NCBI GenBank assembly: GCA_963719285.1 | Contig: CAVRBO010000002.1 | Span: 1-64,000 of the forward strand | Reading direction: 5' to 3' | Length of the DNA: 64,000 nucleotides | Origin: C-114 sp963719285 | GTDB lineage: Bacteria; Chloroflexota; Limnocylindria; Limnocylindrales; CSP1-4 | In this document: one piece after another, positions 58,423-64,000 of the stretch | How positions within the stretch are numbered: the first letter of the stretch is position 1 | How the letters are laid out: the number at the start of each line of letters is the position of its first letter | Translations under genes and position numbers: made by a program | The notes under the pieces: generated by a model | The model's database searches: none | Seen by the model: the letters and a program-made list of their open reading frames with translations, nothing else | What the model was told of the DNA's origin: nothing

Positions 58423-59097
58423 GTGAAGATCCTGCTGGTCGAGGACGAACCGAAGCTCGCGGCGCTCATCCGGCGCGTGCTGGTCGCCGAGCGCCACGTC
58501 GTCGACGCCGCACCGGACGGCGCGAGCGCCATCGCCCTCGCCACCGCCGGTCCGTATGACGTCGCGATCGTCGATCGGATGCTGCCGGACATCGACGGCC
58601 TGGCGGTGATCCGGGTGCTCCGTTCGAAGGGCATCCAGACGCCCGTGCTCATGCTCACCGCGCTCGGGTCCGTCGAGCAGCGGGTGAGCGGACTCGACGC
58701 CGGTGCCGACGACTACCTGCCGAAGCCCTTCGCGTTCGCCGAGCTGCTCGCCAGGATCCGGGCACTCGGCCGGCGCGATGGAACGCCGGTCGAGGCAAAG
58801 TTCACGGTCGGCGACGTCGAACTCGACGAAGCGCGCCACACCGTGCGCGTGGGCGATCGCGCCGTCGACCTCTCGGCGCGCGAGTTCGCCCTGCTCGCGT
58901 TCCTCATCCGTCATCCCGGACAGGTCCTGACCCGCCGCCAGATCCTCGATGGCGTCTGGGGTGCGGAACCCGACGTCTATTCCAATGTCGTCGACGTGTA
59001 CGTGCACTACGTGCGGCGCAAGCTCGGCGAGCTCGGTCGGGGCCGCCGGCTGCGAACGGTCCGGGGTGTCGGCTACACGCTCCAGGCCGATGACTGA
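58423..59097 (+). CDS. OmpR/PhoB-family response regulator (redox neighbourhood)
   Basis: A 224-aa regulator, MKILLVEDEPKLAALIRRVL. Phospho-acceptor D51 in VAIVDRMLPD (note Arg after the Asp), LMLTALGS switch, DDYLPKPFAFAELLARIRAL. Winged helix: RAVDLSAREFALLAFLIRHP, VYSNVVDVYVHYVRRKLGEL and VRGVGYTLQADD. GTG 58423 is chosen because it follows TAGCAT and opens directly into the receiver. It overlaps the kinase start by 8 nt and is divergent from the ApbE operon, which is its most likely target. Confidence 0.92.
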   Translation: MKILLVEDEPKLAALIRRVLVAERHVVDAAPDGASAIALATAGPYDVAIVDRMLPDIDGLAVIRVLRSKGIQTPVLMLTALGSVEQRVSGLDAGADDYLPKPFAFAELLARIRALGRRDGTPVEAKFTVGDVELDEARHTVRVGDRAVDLSAREFALLAFLIRHPGQVLTRRQILDGVWGAEPDVYSNVVDVYVHYVRRKLGELGRGRRLRTVRGVGYTLQADD

Positions 59098-60388
59098 CCC
59101 GGCCCGGAAGGCCGACCAGGCGGCGCGGCTGGTCGCTTCCACCGGCCGGCGCCTGTACATCACGAGCCTGCTGCTGATCGCGCTGCTCATCGTCGGGATC
59201 GGCGTCACGACCGGGCTGGCGGCCCTGGGTGCACTCGACGCGGACGTGGATCGCGCCCTCGAGGCGACCGCCCGGACGGCCCTTGGGCGGCTCGACGGAG
59301 AGCTGCCGGTCGCGCAGGAGTCGGACGAGTCGGCGGAAGTGGCGCCCGCGTCCGCCGACACGTTCGTCCTGTACGTGAGCCCGACCGGGGAGATCGTCTC
59401 GGACCCGTCGCGCGTGGCACTGCCCGGCTTGCCGGTCGCGGCGGCGCTGTCGGAGGCGTCCCGCGTGGGAACGGACCTGCGAACCGTCGAGCTCGGCGGC
59501 GTCTCCGTCCGCCTCGAGACGCTCCCGATCGGCCCGCCATCGCGACCGACCGGGTTCGTGCAGGCCGGATTCGTGCTGACGCTCCACGACGCGCAGTCGA
59601 CGAGCCTCGTCGTGGCCATCGCCCTGGTCGGCGTGGTCGGCCTCCTCGGCGCGGCGCTCGTCACGCTCCTCGTCGTGCGCCGCGCGCTCGACCCGATCCG
59701 CCGGTCGTTCGCCGCCCAGCTCCGCTTCGTGGCCGACGCGTCGCATGAGTTGCGCACGCCGGCGACGATCATCCGGGCGACCGCGGAGGTGCTCACCCGC
59801 GAATCCCTGGTCATGCCCGACGGCGGCCCGCTCCTCGCCGACATCGTCGCCGAGAGCGATCGCCTCGGCAGGCTGGTCGGCGACCTCCTCATGCTGTCGA
59901 CGAGTGGCGCAGCCGACCTCGCCCTCGAGCGCACCGCGGTGGACCTGCCCGACCTGCTCCGGGACACCGTCCGGCGTGTCGTGCCGCTCGCGGACGAGAA
60001 GCGGGTCGACGTGGTGGTCGATGTCGTGGGGACCGCCATCATCGATGGCGACCGCGACCGGCTCGTCCAGCTCGTGCTCATCCTGGTCGACAACGCCATC
60101 GACCACGCCCCGGCGGGCACATCCGTCGAAGTCGCCCTGCGGCGGCGAGGCGGCTCCGTCCTGCTGTCCGTGACCGATCGTGGCCCGGGCATCCCGGCCG
60201 AGGAACGCGAGCGTGTCTTCGCACCATTCGCGCGCCTGCCCAGCGCGGCGTCCGAACGGCGCGAAGGAGCGGGTCTCGGCCTCGCGATCGCCCGCCGGAT
60301 CGCCGAGGCGCACGGCGGCACGATCGTCGCGCAGGCCGGGCCGGGGGGCGGCGCACGCCTGGAGGTGACCCTGCCCGTCCGCGGATGA
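59090..60388 (+). CDS. HisKA sensor histidine kinase (redox neighbourhood)
   Basis: A 432-aa kinase. A first membrane helix (YITSLLLIALLIVGIGVTTG, about 21-43) and a second (LVVAIALVGVVGLLGAALVT, about 178-198) enclose a ~130-residue sensor domain without cysteines or obvious haem ligands. HisKA: FVADASHELRTPATIIRATA with the phospho-His near 220. HATPase: LILVDNAIDHAPAGT, VTDRGPGIPAEERERVFAPF and GAGLGLAIARRIAEAHGG. ATG 59090 overlaps the regulator gene. It ends in a 102-bp gap before the ferredoxin gene. Confidence 0.9.
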   Translation: MTDPARKADQAARLVASTGRRLYITSLLLIALLIVGIGVTTGLAALGALDADVDRALEATARTALGRLDGELPVAQESDESAEVAPASADTFVLYVSPTGEIVSDPSRVALPGLPVAAALSEASRVGTDLRTVELGGVSVRLETLPIGPPSRPTGFVQAGFVLTLHDAQSTSLVVAIALVGVVGLLGAALVTLLVVRRALDPIRRSFAAQLRFVADASHELRTPATIIRATAEVLTRESLVMPDGGPLLADIVAESDRLGRLVGDLLMLSTSGAADLALERTAVDLPDLLRDTVRRVVPLADEKRVDVVVDVVGTAIIDGDRDRLVQLVLILVDNAIDHAPAGTSVEVALRRRGGSVLLSVTDRGPGIPAEERERVFAPFARLPSAASERREGAGLGLAIARRIAEAHGGTIVAQAGPGGGARLEVTLPVRG

Positions 60389-60490
60389 GGGTTCTCACAT
60401 CCGTGCCACAGGGCCCACCCATCGCCCGGCGGCAGGCTCCGGTCAGCGCGCACGACATGAGATCGGGCGGCTGCACACCGGGAGTCCCCC

Positions 60491-60778
60491 ATGGCCTACG
60501 TCATCGCCGAACCGTGCATCGACCACATGGATCGGGCCTGCGTCGATGTGTGCCCGGTCGACTGCATCACCGCGGATCCCTCCGACAGGAAGCTCTACAT
60601 CGACCCCGAGGCCTGCATCGACTGCGGCTCGTGCGAGGCGGCCTGCCCGAATGGCGCGATCTTCCGCGCGGACATGCTGCCGGCACCCTGGGCCGGCTAC
60701 GCCTGGGTCGACGCCGCCTGGTACGCGGATCCGGCGGCCGCGCGGGACGAGATCGACCAGCTCCTCGGAGCGGCATGA
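60491..60778 (+). CDS. fdxA: 7Fe-type ferredoxin
   Basis: A 95-aa ferredoxin. AYVIAEPCIDHMDRACVDVC then PVDCI gives C-x7-C-x3-C-P-x2-C, the [3Fe-4S]-plus-shared-Cys pattern of FdxA proteins, and CIDCGSCEAACPNGAI is a standard C-x2-C-x2-C-x3-C-P [4Fe-4S] motif. ATG 60491 has GGGAG at 6 nt. The stop overlaps the reductase start as ATGA. Electrons from it could reach the membrane haem protein or cytosolic acceptors. Confidence 0.92.
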   Translation: MAYVIAEPCIDHMDRACVDVCPVDCITADPSDRKLYIDPEACIDCGSCEAACPNGAIFRADMLPAPWAGYAWVDAAWYADPAAARDEIDQLLGAA

Positions 60779-61638
60779 CGACCGCGACCGGCGCGAGCGC
60801 GACCCACGCGCACGCCGTGCAGCGGCCGCTTCCCGCGCGGCCGCTTCCGGCGCGGCCACTCCCCGGCCGAACGCGGCCGTCAGCGCCTCGACAGATCGCG
60901 CCTCCGACGGCGACCAACGCGACCCTCGTCGAACGGATCGACCTGACCGAGACGACGACCATCGTCCGCGTGCGACCCGACGACGGGCCGCGGTCGTTCG
61001 CCCCGGGCCAGTATTTCAGCCTCGGCCTGGAGATCGACGGCCGGATCGTCCAGCGCCCGTATTCGACGGCATCCGCACCGGGCTCGATGGAGCTCGAGTT
61101 CCTCATCCGGCGGGTCGAAGCCGGCGTGTTCACGCCGGTGTTGTGGGCGACCCGCGCCGGGGATCGCCTATCGCTCGGACGAGCCAAGGGTGTCTTCACG
61201 CTGGCACCCGACGACGAGCGGCAGCCGGTGCTCATCGCGACCGGGACCGGCCTCGCACCGTTCGTGGCGATGGTCCGGGCAGGTGCCGGCCGGCCGGATC
61301 CAGCGCCGGCCGTGGTCGTGCACGGCGTCGCGCACGCCGGGGAACTCGCCTACCACGACGAGCTGTCCGCCCTCGCCGCCGCCGGACGGATCGCCTACCT
61401 GCCGGTCGTCTCCCGGCCGGCTCATCCGGCGAACACCGGCTGGACGGGACCGGTCGGGCGGGTCCCCGACACGCTGGCGGCGATCGTCGCGCGCGGCACC
61501 TTCGATCCGGCGGCGTGCGTCGCCTACCTGTGCGGGAACCCGGGCATGATCGGCGCGGCCGGTGCGGTCCTGGAGAGCCTGGGTGTGCCACCGGAGGCGA
61601 TCATCACCGAACGCTACTGGGCCCCCGCCTCAGGGTGA
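60775..61638 (+). CDS. Ferredoxin--NAD(P)+ reductase-family flavoprotein
   Basis: A 287-aa FNR-like protein. After a low-complexity head with three RPLPA/RPLPG repeats (about residues 18-35) comes a FAD domain (PGQYFSLGLEIDGRIVQRPY then STASAPGS: the R-x-Y-S FAD motif) and an NAD(P) domain (VLIATGTGLAPFVAMVRAG, VHGVAHAGELAYHDEL, VAYLCGNPGMIGAAGAVLES). It ends EAIITERYWAP, close to Fpr-type reductases of the bacterial subclass. It would transfer electrons between NAD(P)H and the adjacent ferredoxin. ATG 60775 overlaps the ferredoxin stop. Confidence 0.9.
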   Translation: MTTATGASATHAHAVQRPLPARPLPARPLPGRTRPSAPRQIAPPTATNATLVERIDLTETTTIVRVRPDDGPRSFAPGQYFSLGLEIDGRIVQRPYSTASAPGSMELEFLIRRVEAGVFTPVLWATRAGDRLSLGRAKGVFTLAPDDERQPVLIATGTGLAPFVAMVRAGAGRPDPAPAVVVHGVAHAGELAYHDELSALAAAGRIAYLPVVSRPAHPANTGWTGPVGRVPDTLAAIVARGTFDPAACVAYLCGNPGMIGAAGAVLESLGVPPEAIITERYWAPASG

Positions 61639-61662
61639 CCCAGGGACGTCAAGCCCCCGGGA

Positions 61663-63315
61663 TCACATCCGGAAGACGCCGAACCGGCTCTCGGGGATCG
61701 GCGCGCAGAGGGACGCCTCGATGCCCATCGCGAGGACCCTGCGCGTGTCGAGCGGGTCGATGACCCCGTCGTCCCACAGGCGCGCGGTCGCGAAGTAGGG
61801 CGAGCCCTCGCGCTCGTAGGTCTCGAGGATCGGCGCCTCGAAAGCTTCCCGTTCGGCGTCCGAGCCCCACGTCCCGCCGGGGAGCGAGCCCTCACGGACG
61901 GTGGACAGGACCCGGGCCGCCTGGAGCCCGCCCATGACGCTGATCCGGCTGTTCGGCCACGACCACAGGAGGCGCGGCCCGTACGCCCGGCCGGCCATGG
62001 CGTAGTTGCCGGCGCCGAAGCTGCCGCCGATGAGGATCGTGAACTTGGGCACCTCGGCGCCGGCGACCGCGGTGACCATCTTCGCGCCGTCCTTGGCGAT
62101 CCCGCCGGCCTCGTATTCGCGGCCGACCATGAACCCGGTGATGTTCTGGAGGAACACGAGCGGGATCCGGCGCTGGGCCGCCAGCTCGATGAAGTGGGCG
62201 CCCTTGAGCGCCGACTGGCTGAACAGGATCCCGTCGTTCGCGACGATCGCGACGGGGTAGCCATCGAGGTGGGCGAAGCCGCACACGAGCGTCTCGCCAT
62301 AGAGCGGCTTGAACTCGTGGAACCGGCTGCCGTCGACGAGGCGGGCGATGATCTCGCGCACGTCGATAGGGCGGCGCGGGTCGGCCGAGACCGTGGCGTA
62401 CAGGCCGGCGGCGGAGGGGCCTGCGCCCTCGGCGGTGCCCGGGTCGGCGGGGATGGCCGGTGGTTCGGGCGGGCGGCGGTCCCACGGTGGCTCGGGCGGC
62501 TTGCGGTTGAGGTTGGCGACGATGGACCGGCCGAGCGCGAGCGCGTGCTCGTCGTCAAGCGCGAGGTGGTCCACGACGCCGGAGATCCTGGCGTGCACGT
62601 CGCCCCCACCCAGATCCTCGGCCGTGACCTCCTCGCCGGTCGCCGCCTTCACCAGCGGCGGCCCGCCGAGGAAGATCGTGCCCGTGCCCTTGACGATCAC
62701 CGTCTCGTCACTCATCGCCGGAACGTACGCACCGCCGGCCGTGCACGAGCCCATGACCAGGGCGATCTGGGGGATCGCGGCCGCCGACAGGCGGGCCTGG
62801 TTGTAGAAGATCCGGCCGAAGTGGTCGCGGTCCGGGAAGACCTCCGCCTGGAGGGGCAGGAACGCGCCGCCCGAATCGACCAGGTAGAGGCACGGCAGCC
62901 GGTTCTCGAGGGCGATCTCCTGGGCGCGGAGGTGCTTCTTCACGGTCAGCGGGTAGTAGGTGCCGCCCTTGACCGTGGCGTCGTTGGCGACGACCACGCA
63001 CAGCGTCCCTTCCACCCGGCCGATCCCGGTGACGATGCCCGCGGAGGGCGCGTCACCCTCGTACAGGCCGTCGGCGGCCAGCGGGCTCAGCTCGAGGAAG
63101 CCGCTGCCGGGGTCGAGCAGCCGGTCGATCCGCTCGCGGACCGGCAGCTTGCCCCGCTCCCGATGGCGGGCGATGGACCTCTCGTCCCCACCGGCGCCGC
63201 GGCCCGCGACCTCACGCTGGCGGCGCCGCAGATCGGCGACAAGCGCCGCCATCGCCCCGTGGTTGGCCCGGGTCTCCGGGGCGGTCGGGTCAAGACGGCT
63301 CCGTAGGACGGCCAT
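61663..63315 (-). CDS. mccB: Methylcrotonyl-CoA carboxylase beta (carboxyltransferase) subunit
   Basis: A 550-aa crotonase-fold carboxyltransferase: RHRERGKLPVRERIDRLLDP, VVVANDATVKGGTYYPLTVK, LYLVDSGGAFLPLQAEVFPD, QIALVMGSCTAGGAYVPAMS, GTIFLGGPPLVKAATGEEVT, FLQNITGFMVGREYEAGGIA and FGAGNYAMAGRAYGPRLLWS. The GGTYYP, QAEVFPDRDHFGRIFYNQA and NITGFMVG stretches are diagnostic of the methylcrotonyl branch. It partners the biotin subunit at 50267. ATG 63315 stands 7 nt after a TATCAT box that lies inside the end of the upstream membrane-protein gene. It converges with the reductase gene. Confidence 0.94.
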   Translation of the reverse strand: MAVLRSRLDPTAPETRANHGAMAALVADLRRRQREVAGRGAGGDERSIARHRERGKLPVRERIDRLLDPGSGFLELSPLAADGLYEGDAPSAGIVTGIGRVEGTLCVVVANDATVKGGTYYPLTVKKHLRAQEIALENRLPCLYLVDSGGAFLPLQAEVFPDRDHFGRIFYNQARLSAAAIPQIALVMGSCTAGGAYVPAMSDETVIVKGTGTIFLGGPPLVKAATGEEVTAEDLGGGDVHARISGVVDHLALDDEHALALGRSIVANLNRKPPEPPWDRRPPEPPAIPADPGTAEGAGPSAAGLYATVSADPRRPIDVREIIARLVDGSRFHEFKPLYGETLVCGFAHLDGYPVAIVANDGILFSQSALKGAHFIELAAQRRIPLVFLQNITGFMVGREYEAGGIAKDGAKMVTAVAGAEVPKFTILIGGSFGAGNYAMAGRAYGPRLLWSWPNSRISVMGGLQAARVLSTVREGSLPGGTWGSDAEREAFEAPILETYEREGSPYFATARLWDDGVIDPLDTRRVLAMGIEASLCAPIPESRFGVFRM

Positions 63316-63632
63316 GGCCGCGATGATACGCGGCGCCCAGCAGGGCGAAGCCGCCGACGACAAGCCCGACGGCGGCGGCCATCCAGGGCCCGACGTCCGG
63401 TCCGTCGGCGCAGTCGACGGAGCAGCTGCTCGACACCCGCGTGAACAGGAAGAGCCAGGTCGTGCCCCACGCGATGAGGGTTCCGCCGGCGCCGATGGGC
63501 CGCGGGCGTGCCAGGCATCCGACCGCGATCGCCAGCGGGCCCAGGAGTGGCACACCAACCGAGAACGTCACGACCATGAGGCCGCCGAGTGCGCCCGCAA
63601 CGAACCCGAGGCCGAACGCGCCGGGCGATCAT
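63290..63632 (-). CDS. Small membrane protein, probably frameshifted by one base
   Basis: From ATG 63577 a 95-aa frame reads MVVTFSVGVPLLGPLAIAVG, LIAWGTTWLFLFTRVSSSCS, and PWMAAAVGLVVGGFALLGAA, three helices with two Cys in the outer loop. The same frame upstream continues GAFGLGFVAGALGGL, the first half of the opening helix, but has no start codon before a stop. Removing one C from the CCC at 63622-63624 links it to the ATG at 63632 that overlaps the preceding stop as ATGA, giving a complete 113-aa four-helix protein, MIAGAFGLGFVAGALGGLMV. I therefore annotate the whole span. Its 3' end overlaps the carboxylase start by 26 nt. Family unknown. Confidence 0.55.
63323..63328 (-). promoter_or_regulatory. 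-10 box of the carboxylase beta-subunit gene
   Basis: TATCAT on the minus strand ends 7 nt before ATG 63315; TATCATCGCGGC also precedes the MFS gene at 42517. Confidence 0.5.
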
Positions 63633-63856
63633 CCGGCCTCGCGCGCCCGGTACCAGCGCAGGTCGGCTCGACCGAAGCCGCCTGCAGGCGGCACTCCGGC
63701 GCGGATGACTTCGGGCGAGAGCGGCGTCCGGGTCAGGGCGAGGTCGGGTGGCGGCACGTCGGCGAAGGGCAGCGGGTCGACGACGCCCTCGGCCAGGATC
63801 TCGACCTGCGCGCGGGCGACGAACCCGGTCCCACCGGTGATCGCGACGCGGCTCAT
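63629..63856 (-). CDS. Short protein with a Rossmann-like opening
   Basis: A 75-aa ORF: MSRVAITGGTGFVARAQVEI has the look of an NAD(P)-binding G-x-x-G-x-(I/V) turn, but only ~20 residues of it are present before a proline-rich stretch (VDPLPFADVPPPDLALTRTP) and an end that looks like a protein C-terminus (AGGFGRADLRWYRAREAG). An internal deletion of a longer SDR/epimerase-type protein would explain this, or it is an unrelated small protein. Its ATG overlaps the stop of a 21-aa ORF and its stop overlaps the ATG of the membrane protein. Confidence 0.4.
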   Translation of the reverse strand: MSRVAITGGTGFVARAQVEILAEGVVDPLPFADVPPPDLALTRTPLSPEVIRAGVPPAGGFGRADLRWYRAREAG

Positions 63857-63918
63857 CGGTCGCGGCCCGACGCGAGTTCGCCCCGAAGCAGTCGTCGCCT
63901 CGTGCGGAGCGTGGTCAT
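63853..63918 (-). CDS. Possible 21-aa coupling ORF
   Basis: MTTLRTRRRLLRGELASGRD plus one residue. Both ends overlap neighbours as ATGA, so ribosomes could pass through it from the upstream gene to the 75-aa ORF. It is arginine-rich and has no family. It may be a real leader-like coupling ORF or the remainder of an eroded gene. Confidence 0.25.
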   Translation of the reverse strand: MTTLRTRRRLLRGELASGRDR

Positions 63919-64000
63919 GCGACCGTCTTTGTGGACGCTCGGCCGCCCGGCGCGGCGAGCGCGAAGAGCGGCAGGCCGAAGAACAGCGTTCCGAAGAAGG
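63915..64000 (-). CDS. Membrane protein, C-terminal fragment (runs off the window)
   Basis: The last 27 codons of a gene whose 5' part lies beyond the right edge: FFGTLFFGLPLFALAAPGGR then ASTKTVA and a stop. The first half is a membrane helix, so this is the end of an integral membrane protein. The stop overlaps the 21-aa ORF start as ATGA. Nothing more can be said. Confidence 0.5.
   Translation of the reverse strand, partial: FFGTLFFGLPLFALAAPGGRASTKTVA

Noticed and set aside
63087..63632. 181-codon frame from ATG 63632
   Set aside because: After five codons it becomes an Arg-rich shadow; the hydrophobic membrane-protein frame lies one base away, so a frameshift was inferred instead.

Overview
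The window is about 70% G+C and tightly packed. Genes sit on both strands, and many neighbours share ATGA, GTGA or TGATG stop/start overlaps. There is no rRNA, phage, transposase or CRISPR array. The gene set (a Tad-like secreted cassette, a giant cyclic-glucan-synthase-like protein, FtsX exporters, leucine catabolism, a glucosylglycerate-type cassette), the high G+C and the frequent leaderless starts would suit a high-GC Chloroflexota lineage such as Limnocylindria. This is inference: no phylogenetic marker settles it, and an actinobacterial-like origin is not excluded.

Layout. 1-2.5 kb: tRNA-Thr(CGT), the remnant of a head-GIN-type lipoprotein, an ABC-2 exporter whose ATPase is frameshifted, and a stand-alone receiver. 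2.7-5.1 kb: a NarL-type two-component system. 5.2-7.2 kb: a MazEF-type toxin-antitoxin pair, a scar made of two gene ends, a Crp/Fnr regulator and a small unknown gene. 7.3-16 kb: a 2904-aa NdvB-type protein (GT84 plus GH94-like). 16.1-24 kb: a four-gene FtsX/MacB-type exporter. 24.1-26.1 kb: a membrane protein, a lipoprotein and a nitrilase-family hydrolase. 26.1-33.6 kb: a tandem duplication of a three-gene TadE-TadE-TadG cassette (offset 3766 bp). Its first 1650 bp are almost identical between copies, while the large TadG ectodomains have diverged, and one TadG copy is broken.

33.8-36.3 kb: an OmpR/HisKA two-component system whose kinase is out of frame inside a 33-nt tandem repeat. 36.3-41.7 kb: a coupled operon of a GT2-like transferase, a fused universal-stress-protein/GpgS-like glycosyltransferase, glycerate kinase and an EndoIII-like glycosylase. 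41.7-43.8 kb: a DNA-ligase-like protein without its catalytic lysine, divergent from an MFS transporter. 43.8-48.9 kb: two SDRs, GalE, a TPR protein, a CCA-type nucleotidyltransferase and an HNH protein.

49.1-54.4 kb: HMG-CoA lyase, an unreported-type 58-aa ORF, a biotin carboxylase/BCCP protein with an N-terminal excisionase-like HTH, an aminotransferase and an enoyl-CoA hydratase. With the methylcrotonyl-CoA carboxylase beta subunit at 61.7-63.3 kb these cover the lower leucine degradation pathway. 54.4-55.8 kb: a peroxiredoxin and a glyoxalase-like protein. 55.8-61.6 kb: a flavin/redox block made of a ferric-reductase-like membrane protein, ApbE, two small anchored proteins, a divergent OmpR two-component system, a 7Fe ferredoxin and a ferredoxin reductase. 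The right edge holds a frameshifted membrane protein and very short coupled ORFs.

Two window-wide signals stand out. First, at least eleven genes have a TANNNT box ending 6 or 7 nt before the start codon, which points to leaderless transcription. Second, single-base frameshifts recur in at least four otherwise well-preserved genes; these may be assembly errors or real lesions and should be checked against reads.
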